A DNA stretch of 64,000 bases from Pseudomonas cremoricolorata (GCF_000759535.1 NZ_CP009455.1:2542001-2606000); one strand, 5' to 3'; positions 29,826 through 39,232 are shown, counted from the first letter of the stretch. A program made the numbers and translations. Notes: generated from the letters alone by a model not told the origin.

Positions 29826-30749
29826 TTATTGGGCCAGGCTGGCCGGAAAGTTCAGGCGTTGCGCGATACTGCGGTAGTAATCGGCAGCGATGTTGTAGCG
29901 AATCAGGCAACCCCTGCAGATCTCTTCAAGCGCAGCCGGCGATGCTTCGATCAGCGGGACGATGACCCGGTTGAGCAACTGCTTGCCATGGTTGGCATCG
30001 ATCTTTACATGCATGTGGTGGTAGTAGATGGCTTGCTCAGGCACCCCGAGGCGACGCATGGCCTTGACGGTGCGGGAGAACCGATAAGGGGCAGTGTGTT
30101 CCAGGATCGTCAGTGCACCCAGCAGACGCGGATGATATTGCCGGCGCAGGGCATACATCAGCAGGATGTTGCCGTTCTTCAAGGCTTCGAAGGGTGCTTC
30201 AACAACCGTTTCTGGTAAGGCGGAAAACGCCTGCAGGCGCTGAGCCGAATCCTTGAATAACAGCGTGTGCATCTCGTTGAGTTGGCCCAGGCCCATCTCG
30301 TCCCAGAAGTTCTCCGCCAACGCCATCTTCATGTCACCGGACATGCCCAGTTGAGCGAGTGCGATGACATCGTCAAAACGTCCATCAACCTGCTCTTCCA
30401 TGGCAATGTAGAAGTTGAGCTCTGCCAGGGATGAGCGCTCGGCGAGGTACTCGAAGAACGGCGCTACTTCACGACGGTGTTCTTGATGCAGCGTTTGGTA
30501 CCAGATGAGAAATTCGGCCGCGGTGCTCGGTAAGTTCGCGCAGTCGGCTCGACCTTCCTCATACTGATTCCATTGATGCTCAAGGCGATGAATTGTGATG
30601 TATTCGTCGTTCCTTGGGGCTCTTTTAAAATCCCAAGGCTCTGCGATTTCACGAAGATAGAAATCATTCAGGACTTGCTGCGTGGGGACGGTATTGAAGG
30701 TTGGCAGTTGCCACGACATCTGGGGTTGCAGTTCATTGTGGTGAAGCAT
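29826..30749 (-). CDS. Haem-oxygenase-like diiron oxidase (HDO)
   Basis: A 307-residue helical protein of the iron-containing redox enzyme group (Haem_oxygenas_2-like), which includes UndA, BesC and PolyF. The diiron ligand set can be traced: Glu118/119 in AMEEQVDGR, Glu151 region and His161 in WDEMGLGQLNEMHTLLF, Glu217 in LEHTAPYRF, and HxxxDxxH at 247-254 (His247, Asp251, His254). Such enzymes carry out C-C cleavage, desaturation or N-oxygenation, often of amino acids or fatty acids. GAGGA stands seven bases before the ATG. It is second in the operon, 75 bases after the desaturase. Confidence 0.87.
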   Translation of the reverse strand: MLHHNELQPQMSWQLPTFNTVPTQQVLNDFYLREIAEPWDFKRAPRNDEYITIHRLEHQWNQYEEGRADCANLPSTAAEFLIWYQTLHQEHRREVAPFFEYLAERSSLAELNFYIAMEEQVDGRFDDVIALAQLGMSGDMKMALAENFWDEMGLGQLNEMHTLLFKDSAQRLQAFSALPETVVEAPFEALKNGNILLMYALRRQYHPRLLGALTILEHTAPYRFSRTVKAMRRLGVPEQAIYYHHMHVKIDANHGKQLLNRVIVPLIEASPAALEEICRGCLIRYNIAADYYRSIAQRLNFPASLAQ

Positions 30750-30824
30750 GATGAGTCCTCAAGGGAGACGACGAGCTGCACACGATCTCGGCCAGTACCG
30801 GCCATGCCATGTCGGTTAGAGAGT

Positions 30825-31742
30825 TCAGCGCTTGAATGCAGACTTCAGCAGTTGCGAATAAAATGCGGTGTATGAAGTTTCCACATACGCGCATCGCTGA
30901 TGAATAGTTTCATGCAGATCGTGCAGTCGATCGATCGGGAGGCCCGGCATGTAATGGTGCTCGACGTGGTAGTTATTACCGTTGGTGAACCAGTTCATGA
31001 ATGCGTTGCTTTTAATCGTGCGGGTGTTCTGGAACGGGTCAGTCGAGTCGGTCGCGCAGCGGAAGTGCTCCGGCATCTCGATCAGTGCATGAATCGGTGC
31101 TGCAATGAATAGCAATGGCAGCAGCCATAGGCAGAGTACTAGGCGGACGCCAAATTCTGCCGAGAGCAGGCTCAACATCGCGATCATCAGCAACATTGCA
31201 ATGTGGTCGCGCTTGATGCGTCTGGATACGTTGAGGCTGAACTTTCGGTGCTCCGAAGTCAGGCTGAAAAACATATTTCTTAGCAGCCGAAGGTAGTGTG
31301 TGAGCATGAATAGACGGATCAGCATCGAACTTAATGAGCGCAGTGATAATTTGCCGTACTGGTCGCCATAATCGAAGAACTCCTCATTCTGGGGCGTGCC
31401 CAGGAAGCGATGATGGTGCATATGACTTGCCCTGTATTCAGCGAACGATACCAGCATGGGCAGGCCCAATAGTACGCCGATCCATTCATTCAGTTTTTTG
31501 TTACGAAAACCCTGCGCGTGTAGTACCTGATGTTGAAGCTCAACGCCATGGGCGAACATGCAGCCCAGCAGTACCATACCTCCTAGCATCACTCCGATGT
31601 GTTCGTTCAATGCCATCCAGCCACCCATCCCTATCAAGGCTGCATACAGGGTGAACTTCAAGGCGAAGGTCACATCGTTGGATTTGCTTTTTATATCGGA
31701 CAGCGAGAGTCTGCCCAGTCCGTCGGTCGTGGCTTTTTGCAC
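30825..31742 (-). CDS. Membrane fatty acid desaturase family protein
   Basis: A 305-residue integral-membrane non-haem diiron enzyme. The three His boxes are intact: His65, His71 and His75 (HGVELQHQVLH), His107 with His110/111 (HMHHH), and His259, His262/263 (NYHVEHH). About four membrane helices flank them. The family holds lipid desaturases, hydroxylases and acetylenases, and also some acting on amino-acid-derived substrates. Translation begins with GTG at 31742 with GGAG just upstream. It is first in the accessory operon and divergent from the LysR gene; its DNA is clearly A/T-richer than the chromosome around. Confidence 0.9.
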   Translation of the reverse strand: MQKATTDGLGRLSLSDIKSKSNDVTFALKFTLYAALIGMGGWMALNEHIGVMLGGMVLLGCMFAHGVELQHQVLHAQGFRNKKLNEWIGVLLGLPMLVSFAEYRASHMHHHRFLGTPQNEEFFDYGDQYGKLSLRSLSSMLIRLFMLTHYLRLLRNMFFSLTSEHRKFSLNVSRRIKRDHIAMLLMIAMLSLLSAEFGVRLVLCLWLLPLLFIAAPIHALIEMPEHFRCATDSTDPFQNTRTIKSNAFMNWFTNGNNYHVEHHYMPGLPIDRLHDLHETIHQRCAYVETSYTAFYSQLLKSAFKR

Positions 31743-31877
31743 GGTTCACTCCATTGAGAATTGTCTGTTACTGCGGCCAGTGGTGCTGCACAATTTTTAT
31801 TTTGAGTTCATATGTTTTCGGAGGGATCTCGTGTTAACTGTTGGTGTAGGTCCTGCGGTATTTTTCTCGCCAGCGAT

Positions 31878-31919
31878 GTGCAAGATTCAACAGCGCATGG
31901 TTAATTATTGATCTTGCAC
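31878..31919. promoter_or_regulatory. Inverted repeat between the desaturase operon and argP-like gene
   Basis: GTGCAAGAT (31878-31886) and ATCTTGCAC (31911-31919) form a perfect 9-base inverted repeat with a 24-base spacer, inside the 274-base divergent promoter region. It is a candidate binding region for the adjacent LysR-type regulator, which would control both directions. Confidence 0.55.
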
Positions 31920-32016
31920 GTTCATGTGTTCGGCAGGGTCATGTTTGTGCGCTGATTTTCCGCAGGTCCGACAGGGAAGTAAAAAAGAAAATCGTGATCG
32001 CTCATAAGGAAAATGG

Positions 32017-32985
32017 ATGTTTGACTACAAACTGCTTGCCGCTTTGTCCGCCGTTGTAGAACAGGCTGGTTTCGAACGCGCTGCGCAAGTTCTCGGGCTT
32101 TCTCAACCTGCTGTGTCACAGCGCATAAAATTGCTTGAGGCAAGGATTGGCCGACCGGTGCTCGTGCGCGCCACCCCGCCGGTGCCGACTGAAACTGGCC
32201 GGCGCTTGCTGTATCACGTTCAACAGGTGCTTCTGCTGGAGCGCGATCTACGTCAATACGTACCCACGCTGGATGAAGACGGCGCACCCGAGCGTTTGCG
32301 CTTGGCGATCAATGCCGACAGCCTGGCGACGTGGTGGGCAGCAGCGGTTGGACAATTCTGCTTCGAACAGCGAATCCTGCTGGACCTAGTGGTTGATGAT
32401 CAGGCCGTAAGCCTCAAGCGCTTGCGCGCTGGCGAAGTCGCGGCCTGCGTCTGTGCGAACGAGCGTCCACTCAGTGGGGCTCGCAGTGAGTTGCTCGGTG
32501 CCATGCGCTATCGTGCAGTGGCCAGTCCAGGGTTCCGATTGCGCCACTTCACCGGTCCGGTCACCGCGCAGCAGATTGCCTGCAGCCCGGCTTTGGTGTT
32601 TGGTCCAGACGACTATCTTCAGCACCGCTACTTGGCCTCGCTGGGTTATGAAGGCGGCTTTCAGCATCACTACTGCCCGTCGTCGGAGGGCTTCATACGC
32701 ATGGCCGAGGCGGGTGTCGGCTGGGGGCTCGTGCCTGAGTTGCAGATCCTCGAGCAACTGCGGGACGGACGCCTTCAAGAGCTCTTTGCCGATACGCCCA
32801 TTGATGTGCCGCTGTACTGGCATTACTGGCGTAATAGCGGTGACGTGCTGAAGCGCATGACAGAGCATCTGCTCGCGTCTACACCGCGATGGTTGATCGT
32901 ACCGCGCACTACGGCAGTACTGGCTCTAGGCGCTTCATTACCCTCGCCAGAGCGGCTTGGCGTACCCTTGAATCCACCCCGATGA
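32017..32985 (+). CDS. ArgP/LysG-type LysR family regulator
   Basis: A 322-residue LysR-type regulator. The N-terminal winged helix is MFDYKLLAALSAVVEQAGFERAAQVLGLSQPAVSQRIKLLEARIGRPVLVR, very close to ArgP/LysG, which respond to lysine or arginine and usually control amino-acid export or synthesis genes. The rest is a periplasmic-binding-like effector domain (LRLAINADSLATWW..., WGLVPELQI). Its divergent partner is not a lysE exporter but the desaturase-led operon, so it is the likely regulator of that operon, with an amino acid as plausible effector. Confidence 0.9.
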   Translation: MFDYKLLAALSAVVEQAGFERAAQVLGLSQPAVSQRIKLLEARIGRPVLVRATPPVPTETGRRLLYHVQQVLLLERDLRQYVPTLDEDGAPERLRLAINADSLATWWAAAVGQFCFEQRILLDLVVDDQAVSLKRLRAGEVAACVCANERPLSGARSELLGAMRYRAVASPGFRLRHFTGPVTAQQIACSPALVFGPDDYLQHRYLASLGYEGGFQHHYCPSSEGFIRMAEAGVGWGLVPELQILEQLRDGRLQELFADTPIDVPLYWHYWRNSGDVLKRMTEHLLASTPRWLIVPRTTAVLALGASLPSPERLGVPLNPPR

Positions 32986-33245
32986 ATCTCTGACTCGGCC
33001 ACTGTTTCTCGCTATCCGACGTCATGGCAAAACCTGAGGTGTTGCGAGAGACGGTGTGTGAGCACTGACCCAGTTAACACTACTGCACGCAGAGTGCGGT
33101 GATCTCCGATTTTCTCTTGAGCAATCCGGCACCGGCAGGCCTCTAAACCTTACGACGCCTTCACCTGCTCCGCCCATTGCGTCACAATCGTTTTCATCGG
33201 CCGGAGCACCTTCCCGGCCATTCACCGTATGCCAGAGACCGACCC

Positions 33246-34958
33246 ATGCAGGATGCCCTCGCCCCAGACACGCCGAACGTCACATCCACGTCACCCCTCC
33301 TGGGCATCGACCTGGGCACCACCAACAGCCTTATTGCCATCTGGCAGGACGGCAAGGCGCAGTTGATCGCCAACGCCTTGGGTGAGGTGCTGACGCCCTC
33401 AGTGGTCAGCGTCGATGATGACGGCAGTATCCTGGTCGGCAAGGCTGCCCGTGCGCGGTTGACCACTCACCCAGACCGTACGGCTGCTGCGTTCAAGCGT
33501 TTCATGGGCAGTGACAAGCATTTCCAGCTGGGCGATCAGCGCTTCACCCCGGAAGAGCTGTCCGCGCTGGTGCTTGGGGCATTGAAGCAGGACGCCGAAG
33601 CGCATGTGGGTTGCAGCGTCAGCGAGGCGGTGATTTCGGTGCCGGCCTACTTCAGCGACGAGCAGCGTAAACGCACCGTGTTCGCCGCCGAGCTGGCCGG
33701 GCTCAAGGTGCAGCGCCTGATCAACGAACCGACCGCCGCTGCCATGGCCTACGGCCTGCACGAGCAGAAGTTCGAGCGCACACTGGTGTTCGACCTGGGC
33801 GGCGGCACCTTCGACGTGACCGTGCTGGAGTACGCCCTGCCGCTGATCGAGGTGCATGCCTCCACCGGCGACAACTACCTGGGCGGGGAGGATTTCACCG
33901 ACGCCTTGCTGGCGGCCTGCCTGCGCGAGTGGGGGCTGACCCTCGAGACCCTGTCGCCACAGGTGCTGGCCAGCCTGCATGACGCCATCGAGCAGTTCAA
34001 GTGTCAGGCCGGTGAGGGCAGTCGCGTGCTGCACTGGAACGGTGATGGTCAGGCGCGTGAATGGCAGATCGACGACAGCACCTTGCAGAGTATCTGGGCG
34101 CCGTTGCTGGCGCGTGTGCGCACGCCGATCGAGCAGGCCCTGCGCGATGCCCGGTTAAGCCCGCGCGAGCTCGACAGCCTGGTACTGGTCGGTGGCGCCA
34201 CGCGCATGCCGCAAGTGCAGCAACTGGTGGCCAAGCTGTTTGGCAAGCTGCCGTATCGGCACCTCGACCCGGATACCATCGTCGCCCTCGGCGCCGCCAG
34301 CCAGGCGGCCTGCAAGGCGCGCGACGCAGCCATCGACGAACTGATCCTCACCGATGTGTGCCCGTACACCCTGGGTGTGGCCTCGCAGCGCGGCGAAGAT
34401 GCGCCGGGCGCGTTCTCGCCGATCATCGAGCGCAACACCATCATCCCCACTTCCAAGGTGCAGCGCTTCTACAGCGCTCATCCCGAGCAGAAGAGTGTGC
34501 GCATCGCGGTGTATCAGGGCGAACGGCCGTGGGTGCGTGACAACATTCTGGTCGACAGCTTCGACATCCCGTTGCAGCCGACCGGGCAAATCCAGTCGCT
34601 GGACGTGCGTTTCAGTTATGACATCAACGGCCTGCTGGAGGTGGACGTCACCTTCATCGAGACCGGACTCAAGCACAGCCACAGCATCGACCGCAGCCCC
34701 ACCGGTCTGGATCCCGAAGCGCGTCAGGCCAGCCACGAACGCCTGTCTGGCCTGAAGATCCACCCGCGCGATACCTTGCCCAACCGCACCTTGCTGGCAC
34801 GCCTGGAGCGCGCCTGGATGCAGGCGCTAGGTGATGAGCGGGAGTTGATCGGCAACTGGCTGGACACCTTCAACGGCGTCCTCGCCGGACAGCAGAGCAG
34901 CGAGATCAATCGCCAGCGCCAGGCGCTCAGCCAGGCGCTGGACGAACTGCGCTACTGA
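33246..34958 (+). CDS. hscC: Hsp70-family chaperone HscC
   Basis: A 570-residue Hsp70 homologue, shorter than DnaK (about 640). The ATPase domain shows LGIDLGTTNSLIAIW, VISVPAYFSDEQRKRTVFAAELAGL, INEPTAAAMAYGL, FDLGGGTFDVTVLE and LVGGATRMPQVQQL; the substrate domain is present but the C-terminal lid is short, as in HscC. In E. coli HscC works with its own J-proteins DjlB/DjlC rather than DnaJ. Here it is convergent with a J-domain-like gene, overlapping it by 7 bases. ATG at 33246 is chosen over an upstream Met. Confidence 0.93.
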   Translation: MQDALAPDTPNVTSTSPLLGIDLGTTNSLIAIWQDGKAQLIANALGEVLTPSVVSVDDDGSILVGKAARARLTTHPDRTAAAFKRFMGSDKHFQLGDQRFTPEELSALVLGALKQDAEAHVGCSVSEAVISVPAYFSDEQRKRTVFAAELAGLKVQRLINEPTAAAMAYGLHEQKFERTLVFDLGGGTFDVTVLEYALPLIEVHASTGDNYLGGEDFTDALLAACLREWGLTLETLSPQVLASLHDAIEQFKCQAGEGSRVLHWNGDGQAREWQIDDSTLQSIWAPLLARVRTPIEQALRDARLSPRELDSLVLVGGATRMPQVQQLVAKLFGKLPYRHLDPDTIVALGAASQAACKARDAAIDELILTDVCPYTLGVASQRGEDAPGAFSPIIERNTIIPTSKVQRFYSAHPEQKSVRIAVYQGERPWVRDNILVDSFDIPLQPTGQIQSLDVRFSYDINGLLEVDVTFIETGLKHSHSIDRSPTGLDPEARQASHERLSGLKIHPRDTLPNRTLLARLERAWMQALGDERELIGNWLDTFNGVLAGQQSSEINRQRQALSQALDELRY

Positions 34959-37627
34959 CCGTTCAGCCGGCGCAGGGCGGCTTGCAGGCCGTCTTGCAAC
35001 GGTTCGGACCGGCCCGGCGGCGGGCCGTACTGGTTAGGCAGCTTGTCGCCGGGAAGCGCCATGACAACCAGCGGCAGGAACGGTATCAGGCGGCTGAGTA
35101 CCAATACCCCAATCATCAGCCACACGCCTTGGTCTAGGTCGCGCATTCTGCGCAGCAACGCGCTGATCAGCAGCAGCACGATCAGCACCCTGCCGGCATC
35201 GCCAAGCATGACCGGTATACCAACATCAGGGACGAAGCCCGGCGCCACCGCGCCGAAGATTACCGCGCCAAGCGTCAGCGCATAACCTTTGCGATCGAGC
35301 CGACTGCGCAGCTTCCACGCTTGCCAGGCTGGCGCCGCGGGCTGTTGCGCGCGGTTGCGCAGCATCCGTTCCGACCAGCTCAGAATGGCCATGATCGCGC
35401 AACGCAGCCCAGGGTTCTGGTGCTCGTCGTCCTTGGCCCTCTGCAGCGCGCGCAGCGCCCGGGTCGAGGGCGGCTGACCGCGGTTGATCAAACGATCGAG
35501 GGCCTCCACGACGCGTTTGAGCAGATCGCTGTCGAGCCCCAGTGCGTTGATGTCCTGTGCAGCCGGGGGCTTTGGCTTGCCTTCGATCAATCCTTTGCGG
35601 AAGCCGTCGAACCATCCGGCAACCACTCGCGCTCCCTGCAGTCGATCGAGCAGCTTGGCGCGCTGCTCGCTGTCCAGCGACAGATCGTGCAGCAGCACCG
35701 CACACAGCAGCGAATAGCCAAAGGGGTAGTCATTGATCAGCACGGTGTCCTGTTGCAGGCAGGCGTAAAGCTGCGCGGTACTGGGCAGGCGCGCCAGCTC
35801 CAGGGCGTTGCCGAAATGCAGCAGGCGCCCAGCGACCATTTCCTGCACTGGATCGCTGTGATCGAGCCATTGCAGCAGGCCCCCCTCGGCGTGGGCCTGG
35901 GCGCTGATCAGTTGTTGATGCAGGCCGTGGAACGGGTGCTCGGGTGGGTAGTGCAGGCGTTGCGAGACGTGGGCCGACACCAGCTCCATCCAGCGCGCTG
36001 GTTGATCGAGCATGGCCAGCATGAACAACTGCTGGCGGTGCCAGTCCCACAGCGCCTCACCGCCGGGCATTGGCGGCAGGACGATGCCGCGCTCGGCCAA
36101 CTGCCCCTGCAAGGCCATGGCGAAGGGTACGGTGAACATCTGGCGCATCTGGAACTGGCGGTTCAGGCCCAGCAGCGCAGGCGCTGAATAGACCCGCATG
36201 CGCCGCAGCCATTCACGGCAGGCGGGATGCACCTCCAGGGTCAGCAGGCTACCTGGCAGATCGAGGCCGGCGTCGTCGCGGTCCGAATACTCGGTCAGGG
36301 TCGCGGCAACCTCGGACTGACACAGCCAGTGCAACTGCTGATTGGCCTGCCGCTGGAAGCCTTCGAGGATCAACGCATCCAGCGCGTCGTCGGTCGGCGT
36401 GGCACTGATGATCTGTTGCAGCAACCCGGCTTCGCCACGCTGCAAGGCCCAGGCCTGCCAGTAACGACGGTGCAGCAGGGCATCGTCCTGCTCGTCGAGC
36501 AGCCAGGCCAGCAACGGTAGCTCATCGTCGCCGTCCAGACGCCAGTCGATGAAGGTCGCGGCAATACCGCCCAGACCTTCGCGGGAGGCTTCCGACCAGC
36601 GCGCCAGCGTCTGCGGGTTCTGCGCCGGGATGCCCAGCAGAGGATCGCTGAGCTCGGTCGGCCAGGTGTCGGGCAACGGTTGCTGATCGAGCGACTGGAT
36701 CAGCAACGGCAGCCATTGCGGCTGATGGCGGGCGCAGTATTCGAGCAGCCAGCGCTCGGCCTGGGGGTAGTCGTGTTCACGCAGCAGGCGCAAGTTGCAC
36801 GTGAGTGCCTGCGTCTGGTCGCCGAGCAGTTCGGCCTGACGGCCGACCAGGTACAGCAGGTCCGGATCGTCCGGGCTGGCCTTTAGCTCTGCCTGCCAGT
36901 GCGCATGCACCGTCGGGCTGGCGATACCGGCCATGCTCAACTGCATGTACAGGCGTTCGATCAGGGTCGGGTCGTTGGGCATCGCCACGCAGGTGTGCTG
37001 TTCGACGAACTGCTCGAACTCGAACAACGGGCGACTCTGGAAGATGAATTCCAGGCTGCGGAAGTACCACAGGGCCTCCATCTGCAGCATCGGCGGCCAG
37101 TCGCGCATCAGTACGGTGTCGAACGGGTCGGGCACTTGCAGGCGTTGCAGCAGGGCCTCGACTTCCTGCGGGTTTTCCATGCGCAGCAACTGGTCGGCCC
37201 AGCCCAGGCGGGTGGCGAGCAGTCCCACGCAGCGGTGCGAAATCGGTCCGCAGTCACGCAGGCCGCCGAGTATCTGCCAACTGACATCGTCCAACTGCTC
37301 GAGCGGCAACTCGTCGAGCTCGTCGATCAGCGTTTGCCAGGCTTGCGGGTCGAAACGCAGGCTCGGCTCTTCGAGCAGGTGATGGAAGGCTTGCAGGGTC
37401 GGATGCAACGCGTCGGCGGTGGGGGTTGCATCGTCAACCGGCGCCTGCGTATCCAGCGCCTCGTGCTCGCGGGCCAGGCGCAAGGCTTCTTCGTAGGCGC
37501 TGCGCAGCGCCTGGAAACCTTCCGGATCGGTCTCGGGGTGGTGCGACGGCAACTGCGTGCGGTAGGCCAGGCGGATGGCGTCGAGGTCTTGGGTCGGTTC
37601 CAGACCCAGGCGAATCCAGCAGCTCAT
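34952..37627 (-). CDS. Large J-domain-like protein, probable HscC partner
   Basis: An 891-residue protein. Residues 1-50 read as a J domain (CWIRLGLEPTQDLDAIRLAYRTQLPSHHPE... FQALRSAYEEALRLA). The invariant HPD tripeptide between helices II and III is HPE (residues 30-32; codon GAG). The large middle is Leu/Gln/Trp-rich and looks like helical repeats. Near the C-terminus two hydrophobic stretches (ALTLGAVIFGAVAPGF; VLIVLLLISALL and WLMIGVLVLSRLIPFLPLVVMAL) suggest membrane anchoring. It is probably the co-chaperone of HscC. It starts at MSCWIRLG, overlapping the DUF1266-like gene stop by 4 bases. Confidence 0.8.
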   Translation of the reverse strand: MSCWIRLGLEPTQDLDAIRLAYRTQLPSHHPETDPEGFQALRSAYEEALRLAREHEALDTQAPVDDATPTADALHPTLQAFHHLLEEPSLRFDPQAWQTLIDELDELPLEQLDDVSWQILGGLRDCGPISHRCVGLLATRLGWADQLLRMENPQEVEALLQRLQVPDPFDTVLMRDWPPMLQMEALWYFRSLEFIFQSRPLFEFEQFVEQHTCVAMPNDPTLIERLYMQLSMAGIASPTVHAHWQAELKASPDDPDLLYLVGRQAELLGDQTQALTCNLRLLREHDYPQAERWLLEYCARHQPQWLPLLIQSLDQQPLPDTWPTELSDPLLGIPAQNPQTLARWSEASREGLGGIAATFIDWRLDGDDELPLLAWLLDEQDDALLHRRYWQAWALQRGEAGLLQQIISATPTDDALDALILEGFQRQANQQLHWLCQSEVAATLTEYSDRDDAGLDLPGSLLTLEVHPACREWLRRMRVYSAPALLGLNRQFQMRQMFTVPFAMALQGQLAERGIVLPPMPGGEALWDWHRQQLFMLAMLDQPARWMELVSAHVSQRLHYPPEHPFHGLHQQLISAQAHAEGGLLQWLDHSDPVQEMVAGRLLHFGNALELARLPSTAQLYACLQQDTVLINDYPFGYSLLCAVLLHDLSLDSEQRAKLLDRLQGARVVAGWFDGFRKGLIEGKPKPPAAQDINALGLDSDLLKRVVEALDRLINRGQPPSTRALRALQRAKDDEHQNPGLRCAIMAILSWSERMLRNRAQQPAAPAWQAWKLRSRLDRKGYALTLGAVIFGAVAPGFVPDVGIPVMLGDAGRVLIVLLLISALLRRMRDLDQGVWLMIGVLVLSRLIPFLPLVVMALPGDKLPNQYGPPPGRSEPLQDGLQAALRRLNGQ

Positions 37628-38316
37628 GACCAGCAGTCCTCTTCCAGAGAGTTGGGGCGGTAGGGCTCGGGCAGTGGCATGTCCCACGGTACGTCGGCCA
37701 GCAGTTGCTGAGCACTCAAGCGCAGATTGAGCGCGATGCAGCGGTTCCAGTGCTCATTGCCCTGGCGCTGCAGCTCGGCCGCCAGTTGCTCGTCGGGACA
37801 GTCGGAAGCATTCCACAGCGCCTTACCGAACAGGTAACCGGCGATGTAGCTGTCCCAGTGGTTGTAGTAATGCCGCGCACGCAAGGCCAGGCGATAGTGC
37901 AGCCACAGGCTTTCTTCGTAGGTGATCCAGGCTTTCTTCACGCCATTGCGCAGCAGAAAGCTCATGCGCCCCAGGTCCCAGGCGCGGGTGCCACCGGGGC
38001 CGCATTCGGGAAAGGTGCGCGCGGCGTACTGGTACTTGATGCGCTCGCGCAGCGGCAGCTCAGCCAGACGTCGCTGCCATTGCTGGGGCAGACAGCGCTG
38101 GAACTGCCAGTAGGCGTCGGCCAGTTCAAGGGCATGACCGTTGTCGGCCATGTTGAGGATATCGAGCAACTGAGCGCGATTGCTCAAACCCCACCAGCGC
38201 TCCAGGTCGGTCTTGTCTTCGCCTTCGTGGTAGTCGGCGGCGGTCAGGCTGGCACCGTTGAGGGCGGCCATGGGGGCGGACAGCAGGTGCAGCCAGTGCT
38301 GCGCGGATTCGTCCAT
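37624..38316 (-). CDS. DUF1266-like protein of the HscC locus
   Basis: A 230-residue soluble protein, rich in Trp, Tyr and Arg, that resembles the DUF1266 proteins (YbeR/YbeU) encoded beside hscC and djlC in E. coli. Suggestive features are the NRAQLLDILNMADNGH segment and AWDLGRMSFLLRNGVKKAWITYEESLWLHYRLALRAR followed by W-D-S-Y-I-A-G-Y. Its role is unknown; conserved position argues for a client or adaptor of the HscC/J-protein pair. Its stop overlaps the start of the J-protein gene. Confidence 0.75.
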   Translation of the reverse strand: MDESAQHWLHLLSAPMAALNGASLTAADYHEGEDKTDLERWWGLSNRAQLLDILNMADNGHALELADAYWQFQRCLPQQWQRRLAELPLRERIKYQYAARTFPECGPGGTRAWDLGRMSFLLRNGVKKAWITYEESLWLHYRLALRARHYYNHWDSYIAGYLFGKALWNASDCPDEQLAAELQRQGNEHWNRCIALNLRLSAQQLLADVPWDMPLPEPYRPNSLEEDCWS

Positions 38317-38440
38317 GAGCGGGCTCCAGGCGAGCCTCAGGCTTGAGGCAGTGGAAAACAGGGATGGCGCCAGGCCAGCAGGGCCATGGCACCTGGGTCA
38401 GACCTTCGCAGGGCGACTTGGTGCCGCGGCCAGCCTGGTT

Positions 38441-39232
38441 TCAGCCGGTGATGGGCAGTACGTCACGTTCTTCCTCGCGCCAGGTCAGCACTTCGAAGCC
38501 ACTCTCAGTGACCGCCACGGTGTGTTCCCACTGGGCTGAAAGTGCGCCATCGCGGGTGACCACGGTCCAGCCGTCACGCAGGGTGCGGGTGCCGCGCTTG
38601 CCCTGGTTGATCATCGGTTCGATGGTGAACACCATGCCGGGTTTCAAGCGCATGCCCATGCCGCGCTGGCCGTAGTGCAGCACCTGCGGCGCTTCATGCA
38701 TCTGCTTGCCGATCCCGTGCCCGCAGTATTCGCGCACCACGCTGTAGCCAGCGGCTTCGGCATGGCTCTGGATGGCATGGCCGATATCGCCCAAGGTAGC
38801 GCCGGGGCGCACCTGCTCGATGCCTTTGCGCAGGGCCTCGTAGGTGGTCTCGACCAGGCGCCGTGCCTCGCCGCCGATAGTTCCGATGCAGTACATCTTC
38901 GATGAGTCGGCAATATAGCCGCCTTGTTCGAGGGTGATGTCGACATTGATGATCGAGCCTTCGAGCAGCACTTCATCGAGTTTGGGCATGCCGTGGCAGA
39001 CCACGTTGTCCACTGACGTGTTGAGGGCATAGGGAAACCCGTACTGGCCCTTGCTGGCGGGGCGCGCCTTGAGCTGCTCGGTGATGAAGGCCTCGGCGCG
39101 GTCGTTGATCTGCAAGGTGGTGACACCTGGGCCAATGAAGGTGTCGAGGTCCGCGAACACCTGCGCCAGCAGGCGCCCGGCATGGCGCATCAGCGCCATC
39201 TGCGCGGCATCTTTGACGATCACGTTGCTCAT
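38441..39232 (-). CDS. map: Type I methionine aminopeptidase
   Basis: A 263-residue M24-family metallopeptidase removing N-terminal Met from nascent proteins. Metal ligands can be placed: Asp in INVDITLEQGGYIADSSKM (two Asp), His in YCGHGIGKQMHE, Glu in FTIEPMIN and Glu in QWEHTVAVTE. His in VVCHGMP is the substrate-binding one. Pseudomonads commonly encode more than one map; this one is not beside rpsB, so it is probably the second copy. Its start overlaps the stop of a ParD-like gene by 4 bases. Confidence 0.95.
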   Translation of the reverse strand: MSNVIVKDAAQMALMRHAGRLLAQVFADLDTFIGPGVTTLQINDRAEAFITEQLKARPASKGQYGFPYALNTSVDNVVCHGMPKLDEVLLEGSIINVDITLEQGGYIADSSKMYCIGTIGGEARRLVETTYEALRKGIEQVRPGATLGDIGHAIQSHAEAAGYSVVREYCGHGIGKQMHEAPQVLHYGQRGMGMRLKPGMVFTIEPMINQGKRGTRTLRDGWTVVTRDGALSAQWEHTVAVTESGFEVLTWREEERDVLPITG

